From: Shimia sp. CNT1-13L.2 | Lineage (GTDB): Bacteria; Pseudomonadota; Alphaproteobacteria; Rhodobacterales; Rhodobacteraceae | Direction: 5' to 3' | Length of the DNA: 64,000 nucleotides | Assembly (NCBI RefSeq): GCF_024331145.1 | Contig: NZ_JANDJO010000002.1 | Coordinates: forward strand, 1 to 64,000 | Shown here: positions 61,513-64,000 of the stretch, in pieces | Numbering within the stretch: position 1 is the stretch's first letter | Layout: each line of letters opens with the position of its first letter | The notes under the pieces: generated by a model | Databases searched by the model: none | The model's input: the letters and a program-made list of their open reading frames with translations, nothing else | Told to the model about the DNA's origin: nothing | Made by a program: the position numbers and the translations under genes

Positions 61513-63720
61513 TTGAATCAGAACCACGATAAGCTTGTCGGGCTAATTTGGAGCATCGCCAACAAACTCCGCGGCCCTTACCGCCCACCACAGTATCGTC
61601 GTGTCATGCTGCCCATGACCGTGCTTCGCCGCATGGATCTGGTTCTCGCTCCCAATAAAGACAAAGTGCTCGCCCAGTACGAAAAGCTGCAGGCCCAGGG
61701 CCACAGTGAAGACGCGATCCACAAGATCCTAGGCAAGACCGCAACTGATGACCGGGAGCAACCTCTCTACAACGTCAGCAAGTATGACTTCGAAAAGCTG
61801 CTCGGAGATCCAAACAACATCGCACGCAATCTGGTCACATACATCGAAGGCTTCTCCCCCAAGGCCAAAGACATCTTCTCAAAGTTCGGCTTTGACGCCG
61901 AGATCGAGAAGCTCGACAACGCCAACCGTCTGTTCATGGTGATCCAAGAGTTCGCCAAGCCAGAAGTTGACCTGCACCCCGACCACGTCAGCAACTTGCA
62001 GATGGGCTACGTCTTCGAAGAGCTGGTCCGCAAGTTCAACGAACAAGCCAACGAAGAAGCTGGGGATCACTTCACCCCGCGCGAGGTCATCCGTCTGATG
62101 GCCCACCTCATGTATACTCAGGATGAAGACGTCTACACACCCGGCATCGCGCGCACGATCTATGACCCGACCTGCGGGACCGGCGGCATGCTCTCAGTGT
62201 CTGAGGAATACATCCGCGAACAAAACCCCCAAGCCAACCTCATCCTCTATGGCCAGGAATACAACGCCGAGTCCTACGCGATTTGTTGTTCTGACCTGCT
62301 CATCAAGGATGAGCCGATCGACAATATCCGCTTCGGTGACACGTTGGGCGACGGAAAGACCGAAGACGGCCACCCGGACAAGAAATTCCACTACATGATG
62401 GCCAACCCACCCTTTGGCGTGGAATGGAAAACTCAGCAATCCATCGTTCAGAAAGAGGCCGATGCGCTCGGCTTCTCGGGCCGCTTTGGCGCGGGTACGC
62501 CGCGCATCAATGACGGTGCGCTTCTGTTCCTTCAAACCATGATCAGCAAGATGCGACCCAGCCCCGAGATCGGCGGTGATGGCTCCAAAATAGCCATTGT
62601 CTTCAATGGCTCACCCCTCTTCACTGGCGATGCCGGTTCAGGCGAAAGCAACATCCGCCGTTGGATCATTGAAAACGACTGGCTCGACGCGATCATCGCG
62701 CTGCCGGATCAGATGTTCTATAACACCGGGATTTTCACCTACATCTGGATTGTCTCGAACCGCAAACGCCCCGAGCGCCGCGGCAAGGTGCAGCTGATCG
62801 ACGGCACCAAGCATTTCCTGAAGATGCGTAAGAGCCTGGGTAACAAGCGTAATGAGCTCGGCGATGGCGAGGACGGGAAGCCAGACCATATCGGCGATAT
62901 CACGCGCCTCTATGCCGGCTTCAAACACGATGACACCTCGAGCGTCATAATCGACGGCGAGACCAAAGAGCGGATCTGTTCCAAGATCTTCGACAACCGC
63001 GACTTCGGCTATCTCAAAATCACGGTCGAACGCCCGCTCAAACTGAACTTCCAGGCCAACGCGGAACGCATCGCTCGGCTTGCGGGCGAAAATGCTTTTG
63101 TCAAACTGGCACAGAGCAAAAAGCGCAAGGACAGCGCCGCCATCGCGGCGGAGGAAGAGGCAGGCAAAGCACTACAGGCCCAGATCATTGCTGTGCTGGA
63201 AGGCATGCCCGATACGCTAGTCAAGAACCGTGCAGACTTCATCAAAACGCTGAACGCCGCGTTCAAAACCGCAGGCATCAAACTCGAAGCGCCGATCCGC
63301 AAGGCGATCCTCAGCGCGCTGTCGGAACGGGATGAGACCGCCGACACCTGCACCGACGCCAAAGGCAATCCTGAGCCGGATACTGAGCTGCGCGATACCG
63401 AACTGGTGCCGCTGCCCAAGGATATCGAACTGCCCATGCTGAACGTTCCTGAGGTCGAAGACGATGAGCCTCAGCCACTGACTGACGGCGATTTGCCTGA
63501 TCTCGTGAAAAGTCATGTAGAGACCTATCTCGCTGCCGAGGTGCATCCGCATGTGCCCGACGCCTGGGTCGAACACAAGAAGACCAAAATGGGCTACGAA
63601 ATCCCGCTGAACCGGCATTTCTACGTCTACAAGCCGCCGCGCAAGCTGGAGAAGATCGAAAAAGATATCGAGGATATCACCCGCGACATCATGGAAATGC
63701 TTAAGGGGATCACCGCATGA
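61513..63720 (+). CDS. hsdM: Type I restriction-modification system methyltransferase subunit HsdM
   Basis: 735 residues from a TTG at 61513. The HsdM N-terminal helical domain comes first (LVGLIWSIANKLRGPYRPPQYRRVMLP), then an N6-adenine methylase domain with the SAM motif DPTCGTGGMLS near residue 217 and the catalytic NPPFGVEW near 297. After about residue 480 there is a long C-terminal extension with charged, partly coiled-coil segments, longer than in ~500-residue HsdM proteins. The codon mix and lower GC differ from the host genes to the left. It overlaps hsdS by 4 bp; hsdR is presumably outside the window. Confidence 0.95.
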   Translation: MNQNHDKLVGLIWSIANKLRGPYRPPQYRRVMLPMTVLRRMDLVLAPNKDKVLAQYEKLQAQGHSEDAIHKILGKTATDDREQPLYNVSKYDFEKLLGDPNNIARNLVTYIEGFSPKAKDIFSKFGFDAEIEKLDNANRLFMVIQEFAKPEVDLHPDHVSNLQMGYVFEELVRKFNEQANEEAGDHFTPREVIRLMAHLMYTQDEDVYTPGIARTIYDPTCGTGGMLSVSEEYIREQNPQANLILYGQEYNAESYAICCSDLLIKDEPIDNIRFGDTLGDGKTEDGHPDKKFHYMMANPPFGVEWKTQQSIVQKEADALGFSGRFGAGTPRINDGALLFLQTMISKMRPSPEIGGDGSKIAIVFNGSPLFTGDAGSGESNIRRWIIENDWLDAIIALPDQMFYNTGIFTYIWIVSNRKRPERRGKVQLIDGTKHFLKMRKSLGNKRNELGDGEDGKPDHIGDITRLYAGFKHDDTSSVIIDGETKERICSKIFDNRDFGYLKITVERPLKLNFQANAERIARLAGENAFVKLAQSKKRKDSAAIAAEEEAGKALQAQIIAVLEGMPDTLVKNRADFIKTLNAAFKTAGIKLEAPIRKAILSALSERDETADTCTDAKGNPEPDTELRDTELVPLPKDIELPMLNVPEVEDDEPQPLTDGDLPDLVKSHVETYLAAEVHPHVPDAWVEHKKTKMGYEIPLNRHFYVYKPPRKLEKIEKDIEDITRDIMEMLKGITA

Positions 63721-64000
63721 GCTACGCCCCTTATCCGGCATACAAGGACAGTGGCGTCCCTTGGCTTGGGCACGTGCCTGAAGAGTGGATGGTTGCACCG
63801 CTGAGGAGGTTTCTTCGTGTGCAGAGCGGCGACATCATTTCAAAAGACAAGGAAACGGATGAAGGGGTTCCTATCTACGGAGGGAACGGCATTCGAGGCT
63901 ACACGGATGAACCAAACACTCAAGGGCCGCTGATCCTCATTGGTCGCGTCGGAGCCCACTGTGGGAACGTGCATATTGCTCAAGGTCCACTATGGGCATC
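63717..64000 (+). CDS. hsdS: Type I restriction specificity subunit HsdS, 5' part only
   Basis: 94 codons to the right edge, from ATG 63717 overlapping the hsdM stop (ATGA). The opening SYAPYPAYKDSGVPWLGHVPEEW and the later GVPIYGGNGIRGYTDEP and LILIGRVGAHCGNVHIA match the first target-recognition domain of HsdS. This subunit sets the DNA sequence recognised by the complex. The specificity cannot be told from the fragment. Confidence 0.92.
   Translation, partial: MSYAPYPAYKDSGVPWLGHVPEEWMVAPLRRFLRVQSGDIISKDKETDEGVPIYGGNGIRGYTDEPNTQGPLILIGRVGAHCGNVHIAQGPLWA

Overview
The window looks like part of a chromosome from a Rhodobacteraceae (Roseobacter-group) alphaproteobacterium. The DNA is GC-rich. 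It carries the xerC-DUF484 pair, priA next to a transaldolase-family gene, prmA, two non-pyrrolysine MttB-family methyltransferases, a dimethylglycine/sarcosine dehydrogenase-type flavoprotein, several LysR and GlxA-type AraC regulators, and three RTX proteins. No taxonomic marker such as 16S rRNA is present, so this placement rests on gene content.

Layout. 1-1596 is the start of an RTX/VCBS-repeat surface protein (minus strand, running off the left edge). 1884-18239 is mostly ordinary chromosome: a GlxA-type regulator, a serine hydrolase, tRNA-Arg(TCT), a MocR regulator, a LysR/SDR pair, DUF484-xerC, a transaldolase-family aldolase, priA, a YeeE/YedE sulfur transporter, an MFS and a MATE transporter, prmA and a small membrane protein. 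18296-25426 is a tight minus-strand catabolic operon (IPMDH-like, GMC oxidoreductase with a frameshift, aldehyde dehydrogenase, MmgE/PrpD, MttB-like) with a divergent LysR regulator.

26447-28834 is a choice-of-anchor L/RTX secreted protein. 28977-43960 is an exopolysaccharide locus: an outer-membrane export lipoprotein on the minus strand, then a long plus-strand cluster with a pyruvyltransferase, Wzx-like flippase, FrhB-like iron-sulfur protein, acyltransferase, Wzy-like polymerase, glycosyltransferases, a PssD/PssE pair, a Wzc-like co-polymerase lacking a Walker A lysine, an ExoY-type priming transferase and a truncated glycosyltransferase. 44022-45977 is a LysR/beta-hydroxyacid dehydrogenase pair. 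46213-52851 encodes a 2212-residue RTX protein.

52853-57810 is a second methylamine-type cluster: GlxA-type regulator, MttB-like protein, and an FAD/GcvT dehydrogenase. These could remove methyl groups stepwise from a betaine-like compound. A glutamate dehydrogenase and a LysR gene follow on the plus strand. After a 1.1-kb gene-poor stretch holding a 21-bp match to a tRNA-Cys 3' end, a type I restriction-modification locus begins (hsdM, partial hsdS) and continues past the right edge. It is probably part of an acquired island.
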